Below, piece by piece: positions 8,362 through 16,820 of a DNA stretch of 64,000 bases. Below the pieces are notes generated by a model. That model did not search any database. It was not told the origin of the DNA and worked only from the letters and a program-made list of their open reading frames with translations. Source of the stretch: Sphaerisporangium rubeum (GTDB taxonomy: Bacteria; Actinomycetota; Actinomycetes; Streptosporangiales; Streptosporangiaceae); assembly GCF_014207705.1 (NCBI RefSeq), contig NZ_JACHIU010000001.1, positions 3,154,501 to 3,218,500 of the forward strand, written 5' to 3'. The stretch's first letter is position 1. The number at the start of each line of letters is the position of its first letter. The translations under genes were made by a program, and so were the position numbers.

Positions 8362-9330
8362 ATGACGGTGCGGAATTGGCGAGTTGGAGCGGTGGCGCTG
8401 CTGGCGGCCGGTCTGCTGGTGGGGTGCGCTGACAACAAGCAGGCCGGGGACGAGCCCGCGGACGCCGCCACTGCCACCGCCGGGCAGCAGATCAGCCTCG
8501 GGGTGGGGGTCGACCCAGCCTATTCGCCGTTCTACCTGGCGAGTCAGGAGGGCCTTTTCACCAAGGCGGGACTGGACGTCAAGGTCATGCAGTACCAGGA
8601 GGGCACGGGAGGGCTCGACGCCATCTTGGCCAAGCAGGGACAGGTGGCGGCCAACACCGAGTCCAGCCTGCTGAACCGGGCCACCCGCGGCGACATCAAG
8701 GCCCTGGCGGTGTTCTCGCAGTCCCCGAGCTTCATCAAGCTCGTGGCCCGCAAAGGCATCGGCGACGTGACGCAGATCAAGAAGTACGGGGTGGTGAAGG
8801 GGACGGTCAACGAGTTCGCCACCAACAAGGTGCTGTCGGCCAAGGGCATCGCCAAGGACGACGTGACGTTCGTCAACGCCTCACCCGCCGAGATGCCGGC
8901 GCTGCTGGAGCGCGGTGACGTCGACGGCTACATCATGTGGGAGCCGTGGCCGAGCCGCGGGGTCGCCGGCGGCGGCAAGATCCTCCTCACCAGCGGCGAC
9001 ATCGGCTACACCTACAACCTCGTCCTGGACGTGGACGGCGCCTGGTACGAGTCCAACAAGGACGCCGCCAAGAAGATCGTGGACGTCCTGGCCGAGGCCT
9101 GCGACACGATCACCTCCGATCCCCAGGCCGCGGGGACCGCCACCGAGCAGGCCATCAAGGTGCCGGCCGCCGAGGCCGTCACCCTGCTCGACGGCGTCCA
9201 GTGCAAGGTCAGGGACTTCACCGACGAGGACGTCGCCAACTACGGCGAGATCGCGAAGTTCCAGCAGGAGAACAAGATCGTGGACAAGGCGGTCGACGTC
9301 GATTCGGTCCTCGTCCGGGGAGTGGCGTGA
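8362..9330 (+). CDS. NMT1/SsuA-like ABC transporter substrate-binding lipoprotein
   Basis: 322 residues. A lipoprotein signal with lipobox LVGC near residue 22 is followed by a short acidic tether and then the SsuA/TauA/NMT1-like fold (ISLGVGVDPAYSPFYLA, GYIMWEPW). This family binds sulfonates, nitrate, pyrimidine precursors, riboflavin and aromatic acids. The start at ATG 8362 follows GGGAGGAAAG; an in-frame ATG at 8335 lies inside the putative operator and lacks a ribosome site. It is the first gene of a long, tightly packed operon, and its stop overlaps the ATPase gene by 4 nt (GTGA). Confidence 0.85.
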   Translation: MTVRNWRVGAVALLAAGLLVGCADNKQAGDEPADAATATAGQQISLGVGVDPAYSPFYLASQEGLFTKAGLDVKVMQYQEGTGGLDAILAKQGQVAANTESSLLNRATRGDIKALAVFSQSPSFIKLVARKGIGDVTQIKKYGVVKGTVNEFATNKVLSAKGIAKDDVTFVNASPAEMPALLERGDVDGYIMWEPWPSRGVAGGGKILLTSGDIGYTYNLVLDVDGAWYESNKDAAKKIVDVLAEACDTITSDPQAAGTATEQAIKVPAAEAVTLLDGVQCKVRDFTDEDVANYGEIAKFQQENKIVDKAVDVDSVLVRGVA

Positions 9331-10166
9331 CGACCGGCGCCACGGCGCGGCCCGGCTCCGGGATCCGGATCCAGGCGGTCGACATCCGCTTCGGGGACTT
9401 CGCCGCCGTCAGCGGCGCCGACCTCGACATCAGGGCCGGGGAGTTCGTCTGCCTGCTCGGCCCGAGCGGATGCGGCAAGTCCACCCTGCTCAACGCGGTC
9501 GCCGGCTTCGTGCCGCCGGCCGCGGGGCAGGTGCTCGTGGACGACACTCCGGTCGGCGGCCCCGACGTGTCGCGCGGTGTGGTCTTCCAGAGCGGCGAGG
9601 CGCTGTTCCCCTGGCTCACCGTGCGGCAGAACGTCATGTTCGGGCCCCGCATGCGCGGCGTCCCCAAGGCCGGCCAGGCCGAGCTCGCCGAGCGGTACCT
9701 CGCGATGGTCGGCCTCGCGCACAGCGCCGACAAGATGCCGGGCGAGCTGTCCGGCGGCATGCGGCAGCGCGTGCAGCTCGCCAGGGTGCTGGCCAACGAG
9801 CCGTCGCTGGTGCTGATGGACGAGCCGTTCGGCGCGCTCGACGCGCAGACCCGGCAGGTCATGCAGGTGGAGCTGGACCGCATCTGGCGCGCGTCCGGCA
9901 AGACCATCGTGTTCGTCACGCACGACATCGGCGAGGCACTGCTGCTCGCCGACCGGGTGGTCACGATGACCGCCGGACCGGCCGCGCGGATCAAGGAGAT
10001 CTACCCGGTGGACCTGCCGCGTCCGCGCGACCTGACCGACCCCGCCTGCGCGCGGCTGTACCGGGACCTGCGCGACGACATCGGCGCCGAGGTGGCCCGC
10101 ACGCTGCGCGCGCAAGGGCTGGACGACGGCCACATGCCGGGAACCGGAGGACCTGATGGCGGTTGA
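9327..10166 (+). CDS. SsuB/TauB-like ABC transporter ATP-binding protein
   Basis: 279 residues with Walker A GPSGCGKST (45-53), Q-loop FQSGEALFPW, signature LSGGMRQRVQLARVL, Walker B LVLMDEPFGALD and the H-loop Thr-His-Asp. The Pro-Phe-Gly after Walker B is typical of the nitrate/sulfonate/taurine subgroup. The start GTG 9327 overlaps the binding-protein stop (GTGA). The gene overlaps the permease start by 11 nt. It powers the importer formed with its two neighbours. Confidence 0.92.
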   Translation: MTTGATARPGSGIRIQAVDIRFGDFAAVSGADLDIRAGEFVCLLGPSGCGKSTLLNAVAGFVPPAAGQVLVDDTPVGGPDVSRGVVFQSGEALFPWLTVRQNVMFGPRMRGVPKAGQAELAERYLAMVGLAHSADKMPGELSGGMRQRVQLARVLANEPSLVLMDEPFGALDAQTRQVMQVELDRIWRASGKTIVFVTHDIGEALLLADRVVTMTAGPAARIKEIYPVDLPRPRDLTDPACARLYRDLRDDIGAEVARTLRAQGLDDGHMPGTGGPDGG

Positions 10167-10971
10167 CCTGGAGTCCACCCCGAAGCTGTCCGCGCCGCCG
10201 GGCCGCGCGGGACGGCGCAGGCGGGTGCCGGGGTTCGTGTACCCGGTCGTGTCGGTGCTGCTCGGCCTGCTGATCTGGAACCTCGTCAGCATGAACTACA
10301 CGTCGTTCTTCCTGCCGTCGCCGAAGCTGACGTGGGACGGCGCCGTGGAGCTGATCAAGGACGGCACGCTGTGGCAGGCGATGACGGCGTCGTCCGGCCG
10401 CATCTTCGCCGGCTGGGCCCTCGGCGTGGTCGTCGGCGTCCCGGTGGGGCTGCTGACGGGCCGCATCCAGTGGCTGCGCCTGATGCTGGACCCCTACATC
10501 CAGTTCTTCAGGTTCGTCCCCCCGATCGCGTTCGTCACGCTCGCCATCATCTGGCTCGGCCCGGGGGAGTCCTCCAAGATCGCGCTGATCTTCTACACCA
10601 GCGTCTTCATCGTGGCGCTCAACACCCTCGCCGGTGTGCTCGCGGTGGACGAGCTGCGCCTGCGCGCGGCGCGTTCGCTCGGCGCGGGCCCGGTCCGCAC
10701 GCTCGTGTCCGTGGTGCTCCCCTCGACGGTCCCGTACGCGGTGACCGGCGCGCGCCTCGCCATGGGCAACTCCTTCCTCACCATCGTCTCCGCCGAGATC
10801 GTCGCCGCGCAGACCGGTCTCGGGTCGCTGATCTGGACGGCGCGCAACTACGCCAAGACCGAATGGGTGTTCGTCGGGATCATCGCGCTCGGTGTCCTCG
10901 GCTACCTCTTCGACTGGGTGCTGCGCGCGCTCACCCGCGCGACGCTGCGCCGTTACGGCGTCAACGGCTGA
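10156..10971 (+). CDS. SsuC-like ABC transporter permease
   Basis: 271-residue BPD-type inner-membrane permease with about six membrane segments and the cytoplasmic EAA-type coupling loop (RAARSLGAGPVRTLVSVVLP). The N-terminal 25 residues are basic and Pro-rich, in the cytoplasm. The start at ATG 10156 follows GGAGG. Together with the preceding lipoprotein and ATPase it makes a complete importer, likely for the substrate of the enzymes encoded next. Confidence 0.9.
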   Translation: MAVDLESTPKLSAPPGRAGRRRRVPGFVYPVVSVLLGLLIWNLVSMNYTSFFLPSPKLTWDGAVELIKDGTLWQAMTASSGRIFAGWALGVVVGVPVGLLTGRIQWLRLMLDPYIQFFRFVPPIAFVTLAIIWLGPGESSKIALIFYTSVFIVALNTLAGVLAVDELRLRAARSLGAGPVRTLVSVVLPSTVPYAVTGARLAMGNSFLTIVSAEIVAAQTGLGSLIWTARNYAKTEWVFVGIIALGVLGYLFDWVLRALTRATLRRYGVNG

Positions 10972-11000
10972 CTCGCGAAGCCGGCACACGAAAGGGTCAC

Positions 11001-13016
11001 ATGTTCTTCATCGGGGTCGACATCGGTGGCACCTTCACCGACGTCATCGTGTACGAGCCCGCCACCGCGCGGCTGCGGGAGGCCAAGACGCTGTCCACGC
11101 CGGCGGACCCGGCGCGGGCCATCGTCGAGGGTCTCGCCAAGATCGGCGTCGACCTGGCGGCGGCGGGCCGGTTCGTCCACGGCACCACCCGTGTCACCAA
11201 CGCGCTGCTGGAAGGCTCGGGGGAGCCGGTCGCGGTGATCACCACGGCGGGGTTCCGCGACGTGCTGGAGATGGGTCTCGGCCACCGGCCCCGCCTGTAC
11301 AGCGTGAAGGAGCCGCCCCGGCCGCCGCTCGTGCCGCGCCGCATGCGCCACGCCGTGCAGGAACGGATCATGGCGGACGGCACGGTGAGCGTGCCGCTCG
11401 ACCTCGGCGACCTCGACCGGGCCGCCGACGCGATCGCCGCGGCGGGACCCGGCGCGGTGGCCGTGTGCTTCCTGCACTCCTACCGCAACCCCGAGCACGA
11501 GCACGCCGCCGCGCGCCGCATCACCGAGCGGTACCCGTCGGTCGTGTGCAGCGTCTCCTCCGACGTGGTGCCGGAGCACGGCGAGTACGAGCGGTTCACC
11601 ACGACGGTGCTGAACGCCACGGTGCGCGGCGCCGTCAGCGAGTACCTCGGCGGTCTCGGCGGCGCGCTCGCCGACGGCGGCTACACCCGGCCGCTGGCCA
11701 TCATGACCAGCAGCGGCGGCGTCGTGTCCACCGAGCAGGCCCGCAGGTTGCCGATCAACCTGGCGTTGTCGGGACCGGCGGGCGGCGTCGCCGCGAGCGT
11801 CCACGTCGCGGCGCGCGCCGGCTTCGGCAACGTGATCACCTGCGACATCGGCGGCACCAGCACCGACGTGTGCCTCATCAAGGACGGCGCGCCGCTGATG
11901 ACCAACCACGGCCAGATCGCGGGGTACCCCAACAAGACCTTCCAGCTGGAGATCAACACGATCGGCGCCGGCGGCGGCTCGGTGGCGTGGCGCGACGTCG
12001 GCGGCGAGCTGCGCGTCGGTCCCCGCAGCGCCGGCTCCACCCCCGGCCCCGCCGCGTACGGCAGAGGCGGCACCGAGCCGACCATCACCGACGCGCACCT
12101 GCTGGTCGGCCACCTCGACCCGCGCGCCAGCCTCGGCGGCGAGGTCGGCCTGCGGACCGAGCCGGCCCGCGACGCCATGGGACGGCTGGCTGAGGAGTTC
12201 GACGGCGTCGGGGACGTCGAGCTGGCGTACGGCGTGCTGCGGCTCGCCACGATCAAGATGACCAGCGCGATCAAGGAGATCTCGGTGGCACGCGGCCACG
12301 ACCCGCGTGACTTCGTGCTGATGCCGTTCGGCGGCGCCGGGCCGATGCACGCCACCGCGCTCGCCGACGAACTCGGCATCGTGCGCGTGCTGGTCCCCCC
12401 GGTCCCCGGCAACTTCTCCGCGCTCGGCTTCGTCACCGCCAGAGCCCGGCACGACTACGTGCGCACCGCTCTGGTGGCCGCCGACGACGCCGGCCTCGAC
12501 GTCGTCCGGTCCCTGGTGGAGGAGATGCGCGAGGCGGCACGCGAGCAGATGAAGACCGAGGACGGCCTGGACCCCGGTGAGATCGGGTTCGCGGTCAGCG
12601 TCGGCATGCGGTTCCGCGGCCAGAGCTTCGACCTCGCGGTCCCGGTGGCCGAACTGCCGGCCACGGCCGACGAGCTGGTCGAGGCCTTCCACGCGGCGTA
12701 CGCCGAACGGTACTCCTACGTGCGCGGCGGCCACCCGGCCGAGATCGTCAACTGCCGGGTCACGGCGTTCGGCGCCGAGCCGGACGTCACGTTCCCGCCG
12801 CCGGACCCGGCGGCCCCCGCGAGCGGCGAGCCGTCCCGGATCTACGGCGCGGACGGCTGGGCCGAGGCGACGGTGTGGCGGCGGGCCGCGCTGGCCGAAG
12901 GCACCACCTTCGAGGGACCGGCCGTGGTCAGGGAGAGCGGCAGCACCACGGTCGTCGGCGCCGGCTGGACCGCGACGGTCGACGGGGACCGCAACCTGCT
13001 GCTCGTCCGCTCATGA
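11001..13016 (+). CDS. hyuA: Hydantoinase/oxoprolinase A-type subunit (HyuA)
   Basis: 671 residues. The N-terminal actin-like ATPase motif is GVDIGGTFTDV (residues 5-15), followed by VHGTTRVTNALLEG, a second phosphate-loop region (CDIGGTSTDV) and FGGAGPMHATALADEL. HyuA-type proteins pair with a HyuB subunit for ATP-dependent opening of cyclic amides (hydantoins, 5-oxoproline, lactams) or, in a different branch, for ATP-dependent carboxylation of ketones. Unusually, the B partner is not adjacent: it lies at 19346 in the next operon. ATG 11001 lies 29 nt after the permease stop, with a weak AAAGGG ribosome site. Confidence 0.88.
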   Translation: MFFIGVDIGGTFTDVIVYEPATARLREAKTLSTPADPARAIVEGLAKIGVDLAAAGRFVHGTTRVTNALLEGSGEPVAVITTAGFRDVLEMGLGHRPRLYSVKEPPRPPLVPRRMRHAVQERIMADGTVSVPLDLGDLDRAADAIAAAGPGAVAVCFLHSYRNPEHEHAAARRITERYPSVVCSVSSDVVPEHGEYERFTTTVLNATVRGAVSEYLGGLGGALADGGYTRPLAIMTSSGGVVSTEQARRLPINLALSGPAGGVAASVHVAARAGFGNVITCDIGGTSTDVCLIKDGAPLMTNHGQIAGYPNKTFQLEINTIGAGGGSVAWRDVGGELRVGPRSAGSTPGPAAYGRGGTEPTITDAHLLVGHLDPRASLGGEVGLRTEPARDAMGRLAEEFDGVGDVELAYGVLRLATIKMTSAIKEISVARGHDPRDFVLMPFGGAGPMHATALADELGIVRVLVPPVPGNFSALGFVTARARHDYVRTALVAADDAGLDVVRSLVEEMREAAREQMKTEDGLDPGEIGFAVSVGMRFRGQSFDLAVPVAELPATADELVEAFHAAYAERYSYVRGGHPAEIVNCRVTAFGAEPDVTFPPPDPAAPASGEPSRIYGADGWAEATVWRRAALAEGTTFEGPAVVRESGSTTVVGAGWTATVDGDRNLLLVRS

Positions 13017-14545
13017 CCGCGCTGGACCGGATCCTGCTGGAACGCGCCGCTCGCGAACCGGACCGGCCGCAGTTCGCCTTTCCCGAGCTCGCGGCCCCGC
13101 TGACGGTGGGGGAGTTCGCCGGACTGGCCCACGGCGCCGCCGCGGCCCTGGCCGCGGAAGGGGTCGGCACGGGGGACCGGGTCGCGGTGTGGGCCGAGAA
13201 CGGGCTGCCGTGGCTGGTGCTGCTCGCGGCGGCGGCCTGGCGCGGCGCGACGCTGGTCACCCTGCATCCGGGGCTCGGCGACGGCGACCTCACCGAAGGC
13301 CTGCGCCGCTCAGGCGCCGGCCTGCTGCTCGCCGCCACCCGCATCCGCGGCGAGGACGTCACCGCGCGGGCCCGGCGGCTGCCGGTCCGGGTCACCCCGT
13401 TCGACCAGGACGCCGGGCCGGACGCGCTGACCGGCCTGCAGGGCTTCGGCCGTCCCGTCCCGGCCCCGGCCGCCGATCCGGACGCGCTGCTCAACATCCA
13501 GTTCACCTCGGGCTCCACCGGGACCCCGAAGATGGTGGGTCTGTCGTCGCGCGCGCTGGTGCGCAACGCCGGATGGACCGCGGCGGCGGCCGGCATCGGC
13601 GGCGGCGACGTCGTCGCGTCGCCGTTGCCGCTGGCGCACGCGGCGGGGCTCGGCAGCGGGGCCGTGCTCGCGCTCGTCACCGGCGCGCTGTGGGTGTCGG
13701 TCCGCCGGTTCCGGCCGGACGACGTGCTGGCGCAGATCGAGCGGCACCGCGGCACCGTGCTGCAGATGGTGCCGACGATGGCCACGATGCTGTGCGAACG
13801 GCTGGCCGCCGAGCCCGGACGCTTCGACGTCTCCTCGCTGCGGCTCGGCTACCTTGGCGGCGCGCCGTGCGACGCCGCGCTCCGCGAGCGCGTCACCCGC
13901 ACCCTCGGCCTGGAGCGCCTCGCCATCGTCTACGGCCAGACCGAGGCGGGGCCGACCATCAGCGTCGACCCCGGCGACGGTTCCGTGCCGCCGGGGACGA
14001 CCGGCCGGGTGCTGCCGGAACTGACCGCCATCGTCACCGCTCCCGGCGGCACGGAGCCCCTGCCGGACGGCGAGGACGGCGAGCTGCTCGTCCGCGGCGG
14101 CTGCCTGGCCGACGGCTACGTGGACGACCCCGCCGCCACGGCCGCCACGTTCATCCCCGGCGGCTGGCTGCGCACCGGCGACCTGGCACGCCTGGACGGG
14201 GACGTCCTCACGCTCGCCGGGAGACTCAAGGAGCTGATCATCAAAGGCGGGGAGAACGTCGCCCCCGCCGAGGTCGAGGCGGCTCTGACCGCCTGCGACG
14301 GCGTCGCGCGCGCCTGCGTCGTCGGGGTGCCGTCCCCCCGCTGGGGTGAGGAGGTCGCGGCCCTGGTCGTCGCCGAGCCCGGCAGGCCCGTGGACCCGGC
14401 GCGGCTCATGGTGGAGCTGGCCGGCCGCCTGGCCCGGCACAAACTGCCGACCCGGCTGGCCTTCGTCCCCGAGCTCCCCCTCCTGCCCTCAGGCAAGGTC
14501 GACGGCCGCGCGGCCACGCTCATCCTCGAAGGGGAGGCCTCGTGA
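13013..14545 (+). CDS. AMP-dependent acyl-CoA synthetase/ligase
   Basis: 510-residue ANL-family ligase that would activate a carboxylic acid to its CoA thioester through an acyl-adenylate. Motifs seen are the P-loop FTSGSTGTPK, the YGQTEAG block, GWLRTGDLARLDGD, the hinge region GRLKELIIKGGENV and the C-terminal catalytic Lys in PSGKVDGRA. The start at ATG 13013 overlaps the hyuA stop (ATGA), so the two are coupled. Substrate class cannot be read from motifs; aryl- and medium-chain acids are both possible. Confidence 0.88.
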   Translation: MTALDRILLERAAREPDRPQFAFPELAAPLTVGEFAGLAHGAAAALAAEGVGTGDRVAVWAENGLPWLVLLAAAAWRGATLVTLHPGLGDGDLTEGLRRSGAGLLLAATRIRGEDVTARARRLPVRVTPFDQDAGPDALTGLQGFGRPVPAPAADPDALLNIQFTSGSTGTPKMVGLSSRALVRNAGWTAAAAGIGGGDVVASPLPLAHAAGLGSGAVLALVTGALWVSVRRFRPDDVLAQIERHRGTVLQMVPTMATMLCERLAAEPGRFDVSSLRLGYLGGAPCDAALRERVTRTLGLERLAIVYGQTEAGPTISVDPGDGSVPPGTTGRVLPELTAIVTAPGGTEPLPDGEDGELLVRGGCLADGYVDDPAATAATFIPGGWLRTGDLARLDGDVLTLAGRLKELIIKGGENVAPAEVEAALTACDGVARACVVGVPSPRWGEEVAALVVAEPGRPVDPARLMVELAGRLARHKLPTRLAFVPELPLLPSGKVDGRAATLILEGEAS

Positions 14546-16068
14546 CATCCGGCACCTACGGCACCGCAGGCCGGATGGCCGGCGGGACCCATTGCACAGC
14601 GGACCACGGCGCCTGCGGTACCCGCGGGACCTGTGGCACAGCGGACCACGGGACCTGCGGCGCGGGTGACCACGGCGCGTGCGGGGCCTTCGGGACGTGC
14701 GGCACGGCGGGGGGCCTGGAGTCCTGTTTCCTGGACTCGCTGACGGTGACGAGCTTCTTCGGCAACGCCGAGATGCGCGCGGTGTTCGACGACCGCGGCC
14801 TCATGCAGTCGTGGCTGGACGTGGAGGCGGGCCTGGCCCGCGCGCAGGCCGGGCTCGGGATCGTCCCCACCGCCGCCGCCGACCGGATCACCGCGACGGC
14901 GCGGGTGGACCGGCTGGACCTGACGGCGCTGCGTGCCGCGGCGCGCCGGACCGTGCATCCGCTGGTCCCGCTGGTCAGAGCGCTGGCCGAGGCGTGCGGG
15001 GAGGAAGCGGGGGGCTATGTGCACCTCGGCGCGACCACGCAGGACGTGATGGACACCGGGTTCGTGCTGCGCGCGCGCCAGGGCCTGGACATCGTGGGAC
15101 GGCAGGTCGGCGAGCTGGTCCGGCTGCTGCGGCGGCTCGCGCTGCGCCACCGCGACACCCCGATGGCGGCCCGCACCCACGGCCAGCAGGCGCTGCCGAC
15201 GACGTTCGGCCTGCGGTGCGCGGTGTGGCAGAGCGAACTGCAGCGGCACCGCGACCGGCTCGCCGAGATGACGCCGCGGCTGCTGGTGACCAGCATGGGT
15301 GGCGCGGCGGGGACCATGGCGGGGTACGGGCCGAAGGCGTTCGCGCTGGAGGCGGCGCTCGCCGGCGAGCTCGGGCTGACCCCGGCGCGGGTCCCCTGGC
15401 ACTCGGCTCCGGACCGGTTCGCCGAGTGCGTGACCGTGCTCGCGCTGATCGCCGCGACCGCCGAGAAACTCGCCAGAGAGGTGTACTTCCTCGGCCGCAC
15501 CGAGATCGGCGAGGCGGGGGAGCCGCAGGGGGACGGTCAGGTCGGCAGCAGCACCATGCCGCACAAGCGCAACCCGATCAGATGCGAGGCCGTGATCGCC
15601 GCGGCGACGACGCTGCGCGCGCAGGTGCCGGTGGCGTTCGGCGCGATGGTCGCGCAGGACGACCGCGACATGGGGGTCGGCATGACCCTGTGGAAGCTGC
15701 TGCCGGAGTGCTTCATCCTCATCGGCGGCGCGCTGGAACGGCTCATCGAGGTAGTCGCCGGTCTGCACGTCGACACGGCGCGGATGCGCGCCAACCTGGA
15801 CGTCACCGGGGGCCTCGTGCTGTCGGAGGCCGTCATGCTCCGGCTGGCCCCGCGCCTCGGCAGGGAACGGGCCCACTCCCTGGTGCACCGGATCGTGCGC
15901 GAAGGGCTGGAACGTGACATCCCCTTCGCCGCCATGCTGCGGACCGACCCCGAGGTGACGGCGGCCCTCGACACCGGCGAGCTGGAACGCCTGCTGGACC
16001 CGCTCTCGTACGTAGGCCACGCCGCGGCCCTGGTGGACCGCGCGCTGCTCGACTCGGAGACCCCATGA
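14542..16068 (+). CDS. Fumarase/aspartase-superfamily lyase (adenylosuccinate lyase/carboxymuconate cycloisomerase-like) with Cys-rich N-terminal extension
   Basis: 508 residues. The catalytic body has the superfamily signature GSSTMPHKRNP and the cycloisomerase/adenylosuccinate-lyase-like start EMRAVFDDRGLMQSWLDVEAGLARAQ. Before it, residues 1-66 form an odd Gly/Thr/Cys-rich stretch with seven Cys (18, 25, 31, 39, 47, 53, 62) and three DHG(A/T)CG units. This extension is likely translated, because GTG 14542 overlaps the previous stop (GTGA) after GGGGAGG and no good internal start precedes the conserved body. Beta-elimination or cycloisomerisation of a dicarboxylate or amino-dicarboxylate is the family chemistry; the substrate is unknown. 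Confidence 0.78.
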   Translation: MTSGTYGTAGRMAGGTHCTADHGACGTRGTCGTADHGTCGAGDHGACGAFGTCGTAGGLESCFLDSLTVTSFFGNAEMRAVFDDRGLMQSWLDVEAGLARAQAGLGIVPTAAADRITATARVDRLDLTALRAAARRTVHPLVPLVRALAEACGEEAGGYVHLGATTQDVMDTGFVLRARQGLDIVGRQVGELVRLLRRLALRHRDTPMAARTHGQQALPTTFGLRCAVWQSELQRHRDRLAEMTPRLLVTSMGGAAGTMAGYGPKAFALEAALAGELGLTPARVPWHSAPDRFAECVTVLALIAATAEKLAREVYFLGRTEIGEAGEPQGDGQVGSSTMPHKRNPIRCEAVIAAATTLRAQVPVAFGAMVAQDDRDMGVGMTLWKLLPECFILIGGALERLIEVVAGLHVDTARMRANLDVTGGLVLSEAVMLRLAPRLGRERAHSLVHRIVREGLERDIPFAAMLRTDPEVTAALDTGELERLLDPLSYVGHAAALVDRALLDSETP

Positions 16069-16820
16069 ACGCACAGAACGCGCGGCCGACGGTCACGCTG
16101 ACCGTCGAGAACCGGGTGGCGACCGTCACGCTGGCACGGCCGGCGCGGCGCAACTCGTTCGACCTGGACATGCTCGCCTGTTTCGAGGACGTCCTGCACC
16201 GGCTCGGCCGCGCGGACGGCGTCGAGGTGGTGCTGCTCACCGGGGAGGGCCCGGCGTTCTGCGCGGGGACCGACCTGGACGAGCTCGCGAAGCTGGACCC
16301 GGCGACCACGCTGCGCGTCCAGCACCGCACGGCGGACCTGGTGGAACGCTGGCACCGGCTGGAGCAGACCACGGTGACCGCGTTCAACGGCCCGGCCATC
16401 GGCTCAGGCGCCGTGCTCGGTCTGGCGTCCGACCTGCGGATCGCCGCCGCCACGACGTTCTTCGCCTTCCCCGAGGTGAGCTTCGGCATCCCGCTGACCT
16501 GGAGCGGCATGGCGATCCTCGCCGACCTCGCCGGCGCCGACCGCGCCAAACGCTGGGTCATGCTGGGGGACCGCCTCGACCGTGAGGAACTGCTGCGGCA
16601 CGACCTCGTCATGTCGGTCGTCCCCGCCGACGGCCTGGCCGGCGCCGCCGCGCGGCTCGTCGACCGGCTGCTCGCCGACCCGCCGCTCGGCCGGGCCATG
16701 ACCAAACGCGCCGCGCGGCTCGCGGGCCCCCGCTTCGAGGCCGTCGCCGCCGACCCCTACCTCGGCGCGCTCGGCGTGGCCCTGCGTCCCGGCGGCGCCT
16801 ACCCCAAGGGGGGCCGGTGA
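16065..16820 (+). CDS. Crotonase-fold (enoyl-CoA hydratase/isomerase family) protein
   Basis: 251 residues with the crotonase oxyanion region (FCAGTDLDEL) and the segment SDLRIAAATTFFAFPEVSFGIP. The Glu of the usual GGGxE motif is replaced (AIGSGAVLGLASD), while the second Glu in FPEVS is kept. This argues against a standard hydratase and for an isomerase, decarboxylase or thioesterase activity. ATG 16065 overlaps the lyase stop (ATGA). The next gene overlaps in turn, so it is embedded in the operon and likely acts on the CoA ester made by the upstream ligase. Confidence 0.82.
   Translation: MNAQNARPTVTLTVENRVATVTLARPARRNSFDLDMLACFEDVLHRLGRADGVEVVLLTGEGPAFCAGTDLDELAKLDPATTLRVQHRTADLVERWHRLEQTTVTAFNGPAIGSGAVLGLASDLRIAAATTFFAFPEVSFGIPLTWSGMAILADLAGADRAKRWVMLGDRLDREELLRHDLVMSVVPADGLAGAAARLVDRLLADPPLGRAMTKRAARLAGPRFEAVAADPYLGALGVALRPGGAYPKGGR

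Noticed and set aside
10953-12734. 593-codon open frame on the minus strand opposite hyuA
   Set aside because: It is an antisense shadow of a real gene in high-GC DNA; its product is low-complexity Arg/Ala/Gly/Val/His with no family motif.
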